Source of the DNA: a virus
IMG/VR virus record: IMGVR_UViG_3300030107_004353
Coordinates: 1 to 39,639 of that record
Length of the DNA: 39,639 nt
Reading direction: 5' to 3' (one strand)
Below are positions 14,327 to 20,146 of the stretch, piece by piece (position 1 is the first letter of the stretch; each line of letters starts with the position of its first letter). The notes beneath the pieces were generated by a model. That model had not been told where the DNA came from, did not search any database, and saw nothing but the letters and a program-made list of their open reading frames with translations. The translations under genes and the position numbers were made by a program.

Positions 14327-14751
14327 TCTTGCTCTCCTATCTCCCAATATCTTCTGTCCTCTGAAGGTCGTTTCCATATCCCCCATGAGTTAGCTTCTAC
14401 AATGTTCCACATAAGTTCGCTTATGTCCTCCCAATCATTTTCCTCATCTCTAATCATTCCGTAGTTTGCTCCATTAGGTCTAAGTAAGTTTATGTCGTGA
14501 TAATCTCCTAGTATCTCTACCCTGTCTCCAGCCCATGAACCTGCTAGTTGCTCACTATCGTAAGGCATTTGCATATCATTAGGCATAGAAAAGTCGCCAC
14601 TTTGGTCTAGTGGACTAGCCAATAGAAATCCTAGTGCTGACATAGTTCCCCTGCCACCTATAAATTCAGTCGCTTTTAAGCCCTCGCCAAATTTATGTGG
14701 GTTTAAGAATTGTTTTTTATCGTAGTTTACAGGCATAAAATATTGTCCCAT
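14323..14751 (-). CDS. MGQYF-type small protein of unknown function
   Basis: A 142-aa protein behind the strong site AAAGGAGAACATT. The beginning MGQYFMPVNYDKKQFLNPHKFGEGLKATEF resembles a group of phage and actinobacterial small proteins that open M-G-Q-Y and carry an F-L-N-P-H segment; I know of no assigned function. Further conserved-looking parts are GSWAGDRVEILGDYHD and ISELMWNIVEANSWG. It ends GEQE, again built from the next ribosome site. Possibly an intracellular modifier; catalytic residues cannot be named. Confidence 0.65.
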   Translation of the reverse strand: MGQYFMPVNYDKKQFLNPHKFGEGLKATEFIGGRGTMSALGFLLASPLDQSGDFSMPNDMQMPYDSEQLAGSWAGDRVEILGDYHDINLLRPNGANYGMIRDEENDWEDISELMWNIVEANSWGIWKRPSEDRRYWEIGEQE

Positions 14752-14776
14752 AATGTTCTCCTTTTTTAAGTTTGTG

Positions 14777-15286
14777 TTATTCAGGTTTAATTAAGTTAAC
14801 GTGATTAATCTCTTTTTCACTTGCCCTCCTTTCTGCGTTATGTTCATCGCGTAGTCTTTTTACATGCTTATTGTCATTATATTCATTGTCTATATATAAA
14901 AGCCCACCAACACACTGTTCGCAGTTGCAGTATGGGTATTCCTCTGACGGAGTTTCCTGTTCCCAGTAATCAACACCCTCTTTAAAGCAGTTCTCCTCGT
15001 ATTCTATGCAACCCCCACTGCATCCATTATCTGAGGCTATACCTAAGTCAAAGATAACTACTGCTCGTAGTCTTCCTCTGTGTCTTTGAAACTCTACAGT
15101 TTCGTTGTCTATAAACACATCATTGTGTAACTTAAACAAAGGCTCAGTTGTATTTGTGCAACCATCAGAGTCATAAACAGTAACCTTTTGGGTTTCCTTG
15201 CAAGCCGCGATTACGCTTTTTAGCCAACCCGTAAACCTATCCCTGCGACCTTTTTTCCCATGCTCCCATTCAACTTTTATATTCAT
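14777..15286 (-). CDS. Cysteine-rich unknown protein
   Basis: A 169-aa protein behind GAAAGGAGAACAC. Eight cysteines are present (C29, C43, C89, C93, C100, C120, C122, C125), the last six in CSGGC, CF and CNCEQC contexts, which looks like one or two metal sites. The N-terminal 80 residues form a predicted beta-rich part with KVTVYDSDG and RLRAVVIFDLG; the C-terminus is basic and helical (KHVKRLRDEHNAERRASEKE). No enzyme family is recognised. The start overlaps the end of the upstream gene in ATGA. Confidence 0.65.
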   Translation of the reverse strand: MNIKVEWEHGKKGRRDRFTGWLKSVIAACKETQKVTVYDSDGCTNTTEPLFKLHNDVFIDNETVEFQRHRGRLRAVVIFDLGIASDNGCSGGCIEYEENCFKEGVDYWEQETPSEEYPYCNCEQCVGGLLYIDNEYNDNKHVKRLRDEHNAERRASEKEINHVNLIKPE

Positions 15287-15480
15287 CGTGTTCTCCTTTC
15301 AGAACCATAGTATTCGTCAGCAGTTTCGCATAGCAGTTGCAGTGTGTTATAAGGCAACTTGTATGTGTAGTGTTTGTCGCTAGTTCGTTGCCAATTCCTT
15401 CCTGTTGCGTTGCGTTTGTCTTGTAATCGTGTATTTAGGTAATCCTCGATTTTATCAATCATATTTTGTCGTGTAATCAT
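15283..15480 (-). CDS. Small basic unknown protein
   Basis: A 65-aa protein from ATG 15480, with GAAAGGA about ten bases upstream. It begins MITRQNMIDKIEDYLNTRLQ, is rich in Arg and Lys (DKRNATGRNWQRTSDKHYTYKLPYN) and ends in an acidic-then-basic helix. The positive charge suggests nucleic-acid contact. No family is recognised. The ATGA end couples it to the Cys-rich protein. Confidence 0.6.
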   Translation of the reverse strand: MITRQNMIDKIEDYLNTRLQDKRNATGRNWQRTSDKHYTYKLPYNTLQLLCETADEYYGSERRTR

Positions 15481-15563
15481 AGCGTTGCAGTCCTTTCGTT
15501 AGCTTCGTGGTATGTGAGCCAGTTTAAAGTCATGGCTCAGGACTGAGCGTAAGGAGTCTACGC
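15481..15563 (-). other. Spacer with two hairpins
   Basis: This 83-base gap has GAGCCA/TGGCTC with an 11-base loop and AGCGTA/TACGCT with a seven-base loop. Neither has a U-tract on the minus strand. It separates the first gene of this group from the chain of coupled genes and may tune their relative expression. No gene is seen. Confidence 0.45.
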
Positions 15564-15962
15564 TTATTTGAGGTGTTCCCACCTGCTATAAGCGTCATTA
15601 GAAATCGTGTCTTTGTCTAGTTGCTCCCAATCCTCGTCTGTGTAATCCTCCTCGGGAATGTCTGTCCAATCGTCGAAGTACGAGTTCATGTCATCTTGCA
15701 TGTCCTGAACCTTAACTTTCCCGTTCTGCATAACGTCGTCAAAGGTTTCTGCAAACTCGAGTATGTCTTTGACCCCACCTATGAGGTGTGCCTTTTCATC
15801 GTTGCTCATCATTCGTGAGGTTTCCACAGAACGATAAGCTAAATCTCGAAGGTAGCTTTGCGTTAACCTAGCGTGTGATAAAAGCTTGATTAAGTCGACT
15901 AGCTCGTCCACACCTATGTAGACGATATCGTTTTTGGTTTGGTTTTGAATTGGTTTTGTCAT
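15564..15962 (-). CDS. Unknown acidic protein, first gene of the 15.9-kb transcript
   Basis: A 132-aa protein behind AAGGAGCTGAG. The N-terminal 75 residues form two or three helices (VDELVDLIKLLSHARLTQSYLRDLAYRS, AHLIGGVKDILEFAETFDDV); the last 45 are extremely acidic (YFDDWTDIPEEDYTDEDWEQLDKD). No known family. Its leader contains the AT-rich hairpin element at 15984-16045 and the promoter at 16105-16121. An acidic early protein could act on host transcription or on nucleoid proteins, but this is inference from charge and position. Confidence 0.7.
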   Translation of the reverse strand: MTKPIQNQTKNDIVYIGVDELVDLIKLLSHARLTQSYLRDLAYRSVETSRMMSNDEKAHLIGGVKDILEFAETFDDVMQNGKVKVQDMQDDMNSYFDDWTDIPEEDYTDEDWEQLDKDTISNDAYSRWEHLK

Positions 15963-15983
15963 CTCAGCTCCTTAGGCTTGTGT

Positions 15984-16045
15984 TTATTTAATTCATTCAT
16001 TCATATAAATATGAATGAATTAAATAAGCGATGCGTGCGTACGCA
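15984..16045 (-). promoter_or_regulatory. AT-rich leader hairpin element, copy 2
   Basis: Bases 15984-16027 form a palindrome with 19-base arms (TTATTTAATTCATTCATAT in one orientation) and a four-base bulge. CGC and a short stem TGCGT/ACGCA (about 16032-16045) follow. Length (44 bases), loop and flanking CGC match copy 1 at 13271-13335; sequence differences compensate across the stem (T-A to C-G changes). Such covariation shows that the paired structure, not the primary sequence, is kept. Confidence 0.65.
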
Positions 16046-16104
16046 AGAGAATTAACCACCCGTCATGAAATGCGTATGTATCATTGTCGCATTCATGTTC
16101 ATGT

Positions 16105-16121
16105 TATGTACAAGTTTAGCA
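16105..16121 (-). promoter_or_regulatory. Extended -10 promoter for the 15.9-kb operon
   Basis: On the minus strand, TGCTAAACTTGTACATA, an extended -10 (TG-N-TAAACT) sharing all but one of 17 bases with the promoter at 12864-12880. No good -35 stands at the usual distance, so an activator or the extended -10 may compensate. The transcript would have a leader of about 140 bases containing the copy-2 hairpin element. Confidence 0.5.
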
Positions 16122-16141
16122 TATCTTGCGAGGTATTTATA

Positions 16142-16604
16142 GCGATAAAATAGAGCAGAGCAGAAGTTTCTCAGGTTTTGCGTAACATAAACATGCGTTA
16201 ATGGGGGGTAAAAAGGGGGGTAATTAAGATTGAGCAAACTTCCCCGGGAAAACGTAAACGCGTATTATAGGTTTAAATCGCGACAATTTAACTTCCCTTT
16301 AACTTCCCTTACGCATTTTGCGTTGTCGCGTTTTCGTAATGCGTCGCGGCGTCGCGTACGGGTTTAACGAATACCCGGTTCAAAGTTCGCAAGGCGGGCG
16401 AACTTTGAACGAAGCAACTTCCAGCTTTCGCTGGAATCTCAAAATTTTAGTGGGGTAACTTGGTCTTTTGGAATCTGAGCTCGTGCACAACCAACCAAGC
16501 CCAACCCCCATTAAAAGTTCATGCTCTGTAGAGCACAAACTTTAGCTAAAAATTTTCGTGAGCATTAACGTGAGCGAGCGAAGCGAGCGAAAAAATTTTT
16601 AGGC
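16142..16604. other. Non-coding structured region between the two minus-strand transcripts
   Basis: No convincing gene is seen. The stretch has perfect or near-perfect stems: CGCGACAA/TTGTCGCG (16279-16330), GTTCAAAGTTCGC and its complement (16378-16410, 13 bp, loop 7), TTCCAGC/GCTGGAA (16419-16436), a 12-bp stem with one CA/CA internal loop (16514-16543), and arms CTAAAAATTTT / AAAAAATTTTTAG (16546-16602). There is a tandem 11-mer TTTAACTTCCC at 16287-16308 and a GAGCGA-type repeat at 16572-16590. It lies just after a terminator. A replication origin, a structured RNA or a packaging-related site are all possible. Confidence 0.5.
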
Positions 16605-16640
16605 AAAAAAAAGCCCTCTAAGAAATAAATCCTAGAGGGC
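16605..16640 (-). terminator. Intrinsic terminator after the 61-aa gene
   Basis: On the minus strand, GCCCTCTA, a 12-base loop, TAGAGGGC, then eight T. This is a textbook rho-independent terminator located 22 bases after the stop codon of the gene at 16663-16848, and it separates the first short minus transcript from the next operon. Confidence 0.9.
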
Positions 16641-16662
16641 TAAAGCTTTTAAAGTTATTTAG

Positions 16663-16848
16663 TTAATCCATGTTATCAACTATTTCAATGTAGGCAACAT
16701 TTAAACCTGCTTCCCTCATATCTTTAAAAGCTTGTTCTTTGGCTAACTTTTCCAATCTTGCGTTGGCAATTTGCTCTCTCGCAGATTTTAATAAATCAGC
16801 TTTTATCGGAATGAGCTTATTTTGTGTATTCAATTTCTTTTCCTCCAT
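16663..16848 (-). CDS. 61-aa Lys-rich helical protein
   Basis: The product begins MEEKKLNTQNKLIPIKADLL and continues as a long charged helix (REQIANARLEKLAKEQAFKDMREAG), ending VAYIEIVDNMD. It overlaps the zinc-finger gene by 32 bases, and its ribosome site is weak, so translation may depend on coupling. A short helix-rich protein with basic N-terminus could be a regulator. It is followed by a strong terminator, so the pair forms a discrete early or control transcript. Confidence 0.6.
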   Translation of the reverse strand: MEEKKLNTQNKLIPIKADLLKSAREQIANARLEKLAKEQAFKDMREAGLNVAYIEIVDNMD

Positions 16849-17203
16849 AGGTCTTTTTCATTTTCGCAACTGCTGATTTATTAGCTTTACACCAGTTTTT
16901 ATTTGCATGTCCCTTCCCCTCTGCATTAAAGAAACCGTTTTTAGTCATGATTTCTTTGCCACATCGTCCACATGCAAAGGAATAAGTTCTTTTCCCCTTT
17001 TTGAACTTTTTCTTAGTTAGTTCTAAAAGCGTAAATGGTGTAGCTTTTTCTGGTTCGGTCAATAACTCCTCCCCAATTAAAGAACTATTAAAAACTTTTG
17101 TTAAAGCTTCATTCATTGATTGTTGGTTTTCAATCATGATTTTTAATCCTCCTGCTATGTCCTCCATAGTTGTTTGTTTTTTTGAATTTGTTCCCTTTGT
17201 CAT
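16817..17203 (-). CDS. Zinc-finger protein at the head of the minus block
   Basis: A 128-aa protein from ATG 17203, with AAGGAG nine bases upstream; the longer form from 17293 would run through the operator region. The first 40 residues are helical and could multimerise (MEDIAGGLKIMIENQQSMNEALTKVF). A basic middle (LTKKKFKKGKRTY) leads to a zinc site C78-x-x-C81 ... H99 ... C105 in CGRCGKEI and GHANKNWCK, followed by a basic helix. This suggests a DNA-binding regulator. It is the first gene on its transcript and its upstream region carries an operator-like repeat, so autoregulation is plausible. Confidence 0.65.
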   Translation of the reverse strand: MTKGTNSKKQTTMEDIAGGLKIMIENQQSMNEALTKVFNSSLIGEELLTEPEKATPFTLLELTKKKFKKGKRTYSFACGRCGKEIMTKNGFFNAEGKGHANKNWCKANKSAVAKMKKTYGGKEIEYTK

Positions 17204-17260
17204 AAGTTTTAACTCCTTACTTATTTTGGGATTGTAACCCCCCCAAGCCGGAGGGATTAC

Positions 17261-17313
17261 TTGAACAAGATTACTAATAAAGAATCTTGTCATACATTAC
17301 CTTGACAAGATTA
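17261..17313. promoter_or_regulatory. Operator-like repeats before the zinc-finger gene
   Basis: AATCTTGTCA (17283-17292) and TGACAAGATT (17303-17312) are perfect inverted arms with a ten-base gap. A third, slightly changed copy, TTGAACAAGATTA, lies at 17261-17273. Three half-sites of one sequence in 53 bases suggest binding of a dimeric or tetrameric regulator. One arm overlaps the -35 box of the plus-strand promoter at 17303-17330. Confidence 0.6.
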
Positions 17314-17330
17314 TGTTTCGTGATATTGTG
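17303..17330 (+). promoter_or_regulatory. Candidate plus-strand promoter inside the operator
   Basis: Perfect -35 TTGACA (17303-17308), a 16-base spacer, then extended -10 TGATATTGT (hexamer TATTGT 17325-17330). It would transcribe the hairpin-rich stretch that follows and lead towards the terminase genes. It overlaps an operator arm, so it is probably regulated. Confidence 0.5.
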
Positions 17331-17936
17331 TTAAATCCCTACACTTAGGCTTGGGCGGGCGTTTCAGGTGGTTGGGTTCTTGTTTTCCCGAGGGAGCGAG
17401 GGCTACTAAACTATCTTGGTTCTTGCAACTCGCCGGTTAAGCAGGCTGTGCTTATCTTGGTCCAGCTGAAGAAGCTGGATGCTCCCTCTCTAATAGGCTT
17501 AACATTACCCTGAAGGATATTCATTTCAGAGCTCTGGGATTGCGAAGGGGTTCTACCCCTTTGCTCGCCACGGGGGCGAGACCCCGTCTTGGTTGGGTGG
17601 GATTTTGAGAGTGGAACGGTTAGGTTTAGTTCACTGTGTGAACGAAACTAAAAGAACCTAGGGGGCACGAGCCCCCTACAGAACTGCTCCCTTCGCAGTT
17701 CTTTCCTGTTCTTTTACCCTACGGGCTTACCGTACCACGTTGCCGGGTATTCGTAATATGTATAGTGGTTCCGAGCGTGCTGAAATCTCTATCGTACTGT
17801 GAGGGGATATAGGGGAGAATGTGTGCGCCCGTGCTATGCGCTACAAGAACGTTCCTCGTTCTAAGCGTTCTACGAACTCCCTACTCTAAAGAAAAGATAT
17901 ACTACGTATATCCAAAAGAAAGGTCTCTCCCCTCTT
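17314..17936 (+). other. Hairpin-dense non-coding region upstream of the terminase genes
   Basis: No convincing gene is visible in about 620 bases. Perfect stems are TCCAGCT/AGCTGGA (17461-17479), AAGGGGT/ACCCCTT (17545-17561), CTCGCC/GGCGAG (17564-17580), GTTCAC/GTGAAC (17629-17643), TAGGGGGC/GCCCCCTA (17659-17678), AGAACTGC/GCAGTTCT followed by a T-rich tract (17680-17702) and GATATAC/GTATATC (17896-17912). ACGGGG/CCCCGT (17570-17587) competes with the CTCGCC stem. The string TATCTTGGT occurs at 17412 and 17453. Position directly before the terminase suggests a packaging site, an origin, or a structured RNA. Confidence 0.55.
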
Positions 17937-17966
17937 TTGACAGAATGTTTAAAAATGCGTTATTAT
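17937..17966 (+). promoter_or_regulatory. Terminase promoter
   Basis: Consensus -35 TTGACA (17937-17942), 18-base spacer, -10 TATTAT (17961-17966, five of six consensus bases). The start of transcription, about seven bases further, falls on or next to the ATG at 17974, so the message would be leaderless. No Shine-Dalgarno site is present, which agrees with that. Confidence 0.75.
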
Positions 17967-17973
17967 GCTCGTT

Positions 17974-18627
17974 ATGGCTGATTCAAAAAACCCGTATCGA
18001 CAGAAAACAAAAAGACTGGTGTCTCAAGGGAGAACGTCTAAAAGGCTATCAGGGTTAACACCAGATGGCTTGAGGAAAAGAGTTCTTGATGCCCTACCTC
18101 GGTGGGAATCCTACCCTAGGTGGTTTAGAAGAGTGCTGGTCTTACTTCCTACACATGGAGACTTGTATTCCATTGCTGAGGAATTAGGTATGCAGTCCGA
18201 CACATTGATAGAAATGATTGATAAAAGACCTACATTTGGGAAGCTTGTGAGGTTTGTCAATGATAATGGACACTACCCTGCTTGTGCCACAACCAAAGAA
18301 TATTTAAAGCATGCCAATCTAGTTGAGCACTATGCTAATGAAAGCACTGTCTCGGCTGTGATACACTTGGAAACTAATGCAGGACAAGCACCAATCAACC
18401 ATAAGATTGTCGAATCTGCTGGATGGTTTGCAAATATTGAGAATGATACTGAAAGAGTGAGGCGTCAACAACAGCATTCACTTGACAAATATGAGCAAAA
18501 AATAGATTCTCAAGAGGTAATAGAGGAAGTGGAAGAAGGTTTGCAACCGTTTGTTCGTGACATAAATCCGGAGGAAAAAGATGGCAACGAAGAAAGTAAA
18601 GTTTCCGAGGAGACAAGCCCTAAGTAG
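17974..18627 (+). CDS. Terminase small subunit
   Basis: A 217-aa protein. I chose ATG 17974 over 17965 because the promoter -10 box ends at 17966, so the earlier codon would not be fully transcribed. The N-terminus is basic (KNPYRQKTKRLVSQGRTSKRL); residues about 55-95 include a helix-turn-helix-like stretch (GDLYSIAEELGMQSDTLIEM). The C-terminal part is helical, then acidic. Size, helix-turn-helix and position just before the large subunit identify the DNA-recognition subunit of the packaging motor. Its end overlaps the large-subunit gene by 47 bases. The family itself is not recognised by sequence. Confidence 0.75.
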   Translation: MADSKNPYRQKTKRLVSQGRTSKRLSGLTPDGLRKRVLDALPRWESYPRWFRRVLVLLPTHGDLYSIAEELGMQSDTLIEMIDKRPTFGKLVRFVNDNGHYPACATTKEYLKHANLVEHYANESTVSAVIHLETNAGQAPINHKIVESAGWFANIENDTERVRRQQQHSLDKYEQKIDSQEVIEEVEEGLQPFVRDINPEEKDGNEESKVSEETSPK

Positions 18628-20146
18628 AGCTGTCCCTAAGTATACCCCTTCGCCTTGGCAGGAGAATATGCACAGAAATCAAGCCAAGCGTAAATGGGTG
18701 TGGGCAGGACGAAGAGCAGGCAAAGGTAGAGCAGCCATTCAGGAAGCTATCTCTACAATCCTAGAAGCATCTAAGACCAAGTTCATTGTAAACGGCGAAG
18801 ATGTAACAGATACCTTAGTTCCTGATATTCATATATGGACTGTCGCCCCAACCAAAGCCCAAATGAGACAGGTATGGAACGAAATGAAAGCGTACATACC
18901 TAAATATATGTGGAAAAACTACAATGGTAGAGCAGGTGGACGTGGTGGTGCGTGGCATGAAGATGAATTTTATGTAGAATTAGAAGTAAGAACTCCCAAC
19001 GGGGGGTTTGCAACCGATACAGTGAGGAAGAGCGTGTTGTGGGAACTACGGTCTGCCGATAATCCCGAATCTCTGCAGACCGTGGGGTTAGACTTTTTAC
19101 ATATTGCAGAGAGCCAAGATATAAAAAAAGTAGCTTGGGACAAGGTTGAATGGGTAACTGAGTCTCCCGGCAGAATGGGAAGAATATTTGCAGAGGGAAT
19201 CCCCCCTATCTCAAGGTCACACTGGTTTTCCAGACAATTCATGTACGCAGAAAACAATCCTTCTCTCCAGAATCTTGCAGTTCGTGCTACAAGCTTCGAC
19301 AATATGTACCTGACTGAACAGCAGAAAGAAAACATACGTGAGCAAAAAAATACCACTGCTGAATGGATATGGGAAAGAATGGTAATGGCAAAACAGCCAG
19401 ATGTAGGTGGTGGATTTTTCAGAAAGATTGACGATGCTGCAACTGGCGCAGAGATTTTAAGACCCAAGGAAGGACATAAATATGTTGCAGGTCTTGACCT
19501 CGGTAAGCAAGTAGACCCCACTGTATTGATAATTAAAAACAGAGTTACCCGTGAATCTGTTTACAGCATGGAGATGTTAAAGACAGACTGGGTGCTACAG
19601 AAGGAAACAATCATTTCTGAGACAGCCAAATGGCGCTGTGAAACTGTAATGATGGACTCTTCAGGTATGGGAGGAGATGTATTATTTGACGAATTATTAA
19701 ATCTCGGCGTCCCGGTAATTGGCAAGAAGTTCACTCCTCAAACTAAATACCAGTTATTCCTGAATTATGCTGTGGCTTTGCAAAATGGCACAGTGACTTT
19801 TCCTCCAGAATGGGCTAAGTTGCGCAGCGAGCTAGATGCCATTGAAGTACAACAAGCTGGTCTTGGGTACACGTTCAGGCATCCTAACTCTCAGCATGAC
19901 GACTGGGTGGACGCCGAGGTATTAGCGCTTATGGCTTGCGACCCCGCAGAGGCTATGGAGGAAGACTACGAAGTAGTGCAAAGTATACGGACTGTTGCAC
20001 CATTGACGCAAAATGGTGTATCTTATACATCAGGACGCTTGATGCGTTGGAGACAAAAAAGAAAAGCAAAGCAACTACAAGAATTGCGAAAAGTGACAGA
20101 GATTAGCACAAATCAAGAAAGCATAATATTAGATGCGATGGAATAA
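18581..20146 (+). CDS. terL: Terminase large subunit
   Basis: A 521-aa packaging motor protein. The ribosome site GGAGGAAAAAG precedes the ATG. The ATPase domain has a Walker A variant AGRRAGKGR (42-50, K48) and a Walker B-like LDFLHIAE with E177 (the usual D-E pair is A-E). The RNase H-like nuclease domain has D306 in VAGLDLG, D359 in VMMDSSGMGGD and the pair D440-D441 in HDDWVDAE. It uses ATP to pump DNA through the portal and cuts concatemers. Length is typical for the family. The 47-base overlap with the small subunit gene supports coupled synthesis. Confidence 0.92.
   Translation: MATKKVKFPRRQALSRAVPKYTPSPWQENMHRNQAKRKWVWAGRRAGKGRAAIQEAISTILEASKTKFIVNGEDVTDTLVPDIHIWTVAPTKAQMRQVWNEMKAYIPKYMWKNYNGRAGGRGGAWHEDEFYVELEVRTPNGGFATDTVRKSVLWELRSADNPESLQTVGLDFLHIAESQDIKKVAWDKVEWVTESPGRMGRIFAEGIPPISRSHWFSRQFMYAENNPSLQNLAVRATSFDNMYLTEQQKENIREQKNTTAEWIWERMVMAKQPDVGGGFFRKIDDAATGAEILRPKEGHKYVAGLDLGKQVDPTVLIIKNRVTRESVYSMEMLKTDWVLQKETIISETAKWRCETVMMDSSGMGGDVLFDELLNLGVPVIGKKFTPQTKYQLFLNYAVALQNGTVTFPPEWAKLRSELDAIEVQQAGLGYTFRHPNSQHDDWVDAEVLALMACDPAEAMEEDYEVVQSIRTVAPLTQNGVSYTSGRLMRWRQKRKAKQLQELRKVTEISTNQESIILDAME

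Noticed and set aside
13246-16060. The two AT-rich palindromes as CRISPR repeats or ends of a mobile element
   Set aside because: Only two copies exist, they are far apart and not spacer-regular, and there is no transposase; leader elements explain them better.
16052-16237. Minus-strand open frame of 61 codons rich in Tyr, Asn, His and Met
   Set aside because: It runs through the promoter and leader of the 15.9-kb operon, has no ribosome site and an implausible composition.
16376-16412. GGTTCAAAGTTC as part of a tRNA
   Set aside because: It is explained by a 13-bp perfect hairpin, and no acceptor, D or anticodon arm can be built around it.
17819-18058. Plus-strand open frame of 79 codons before the small terminase gene
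   Set aside because: It covers the terminase promoter, begins without a ribosome site, and overlaps the better-supported terminase frame.
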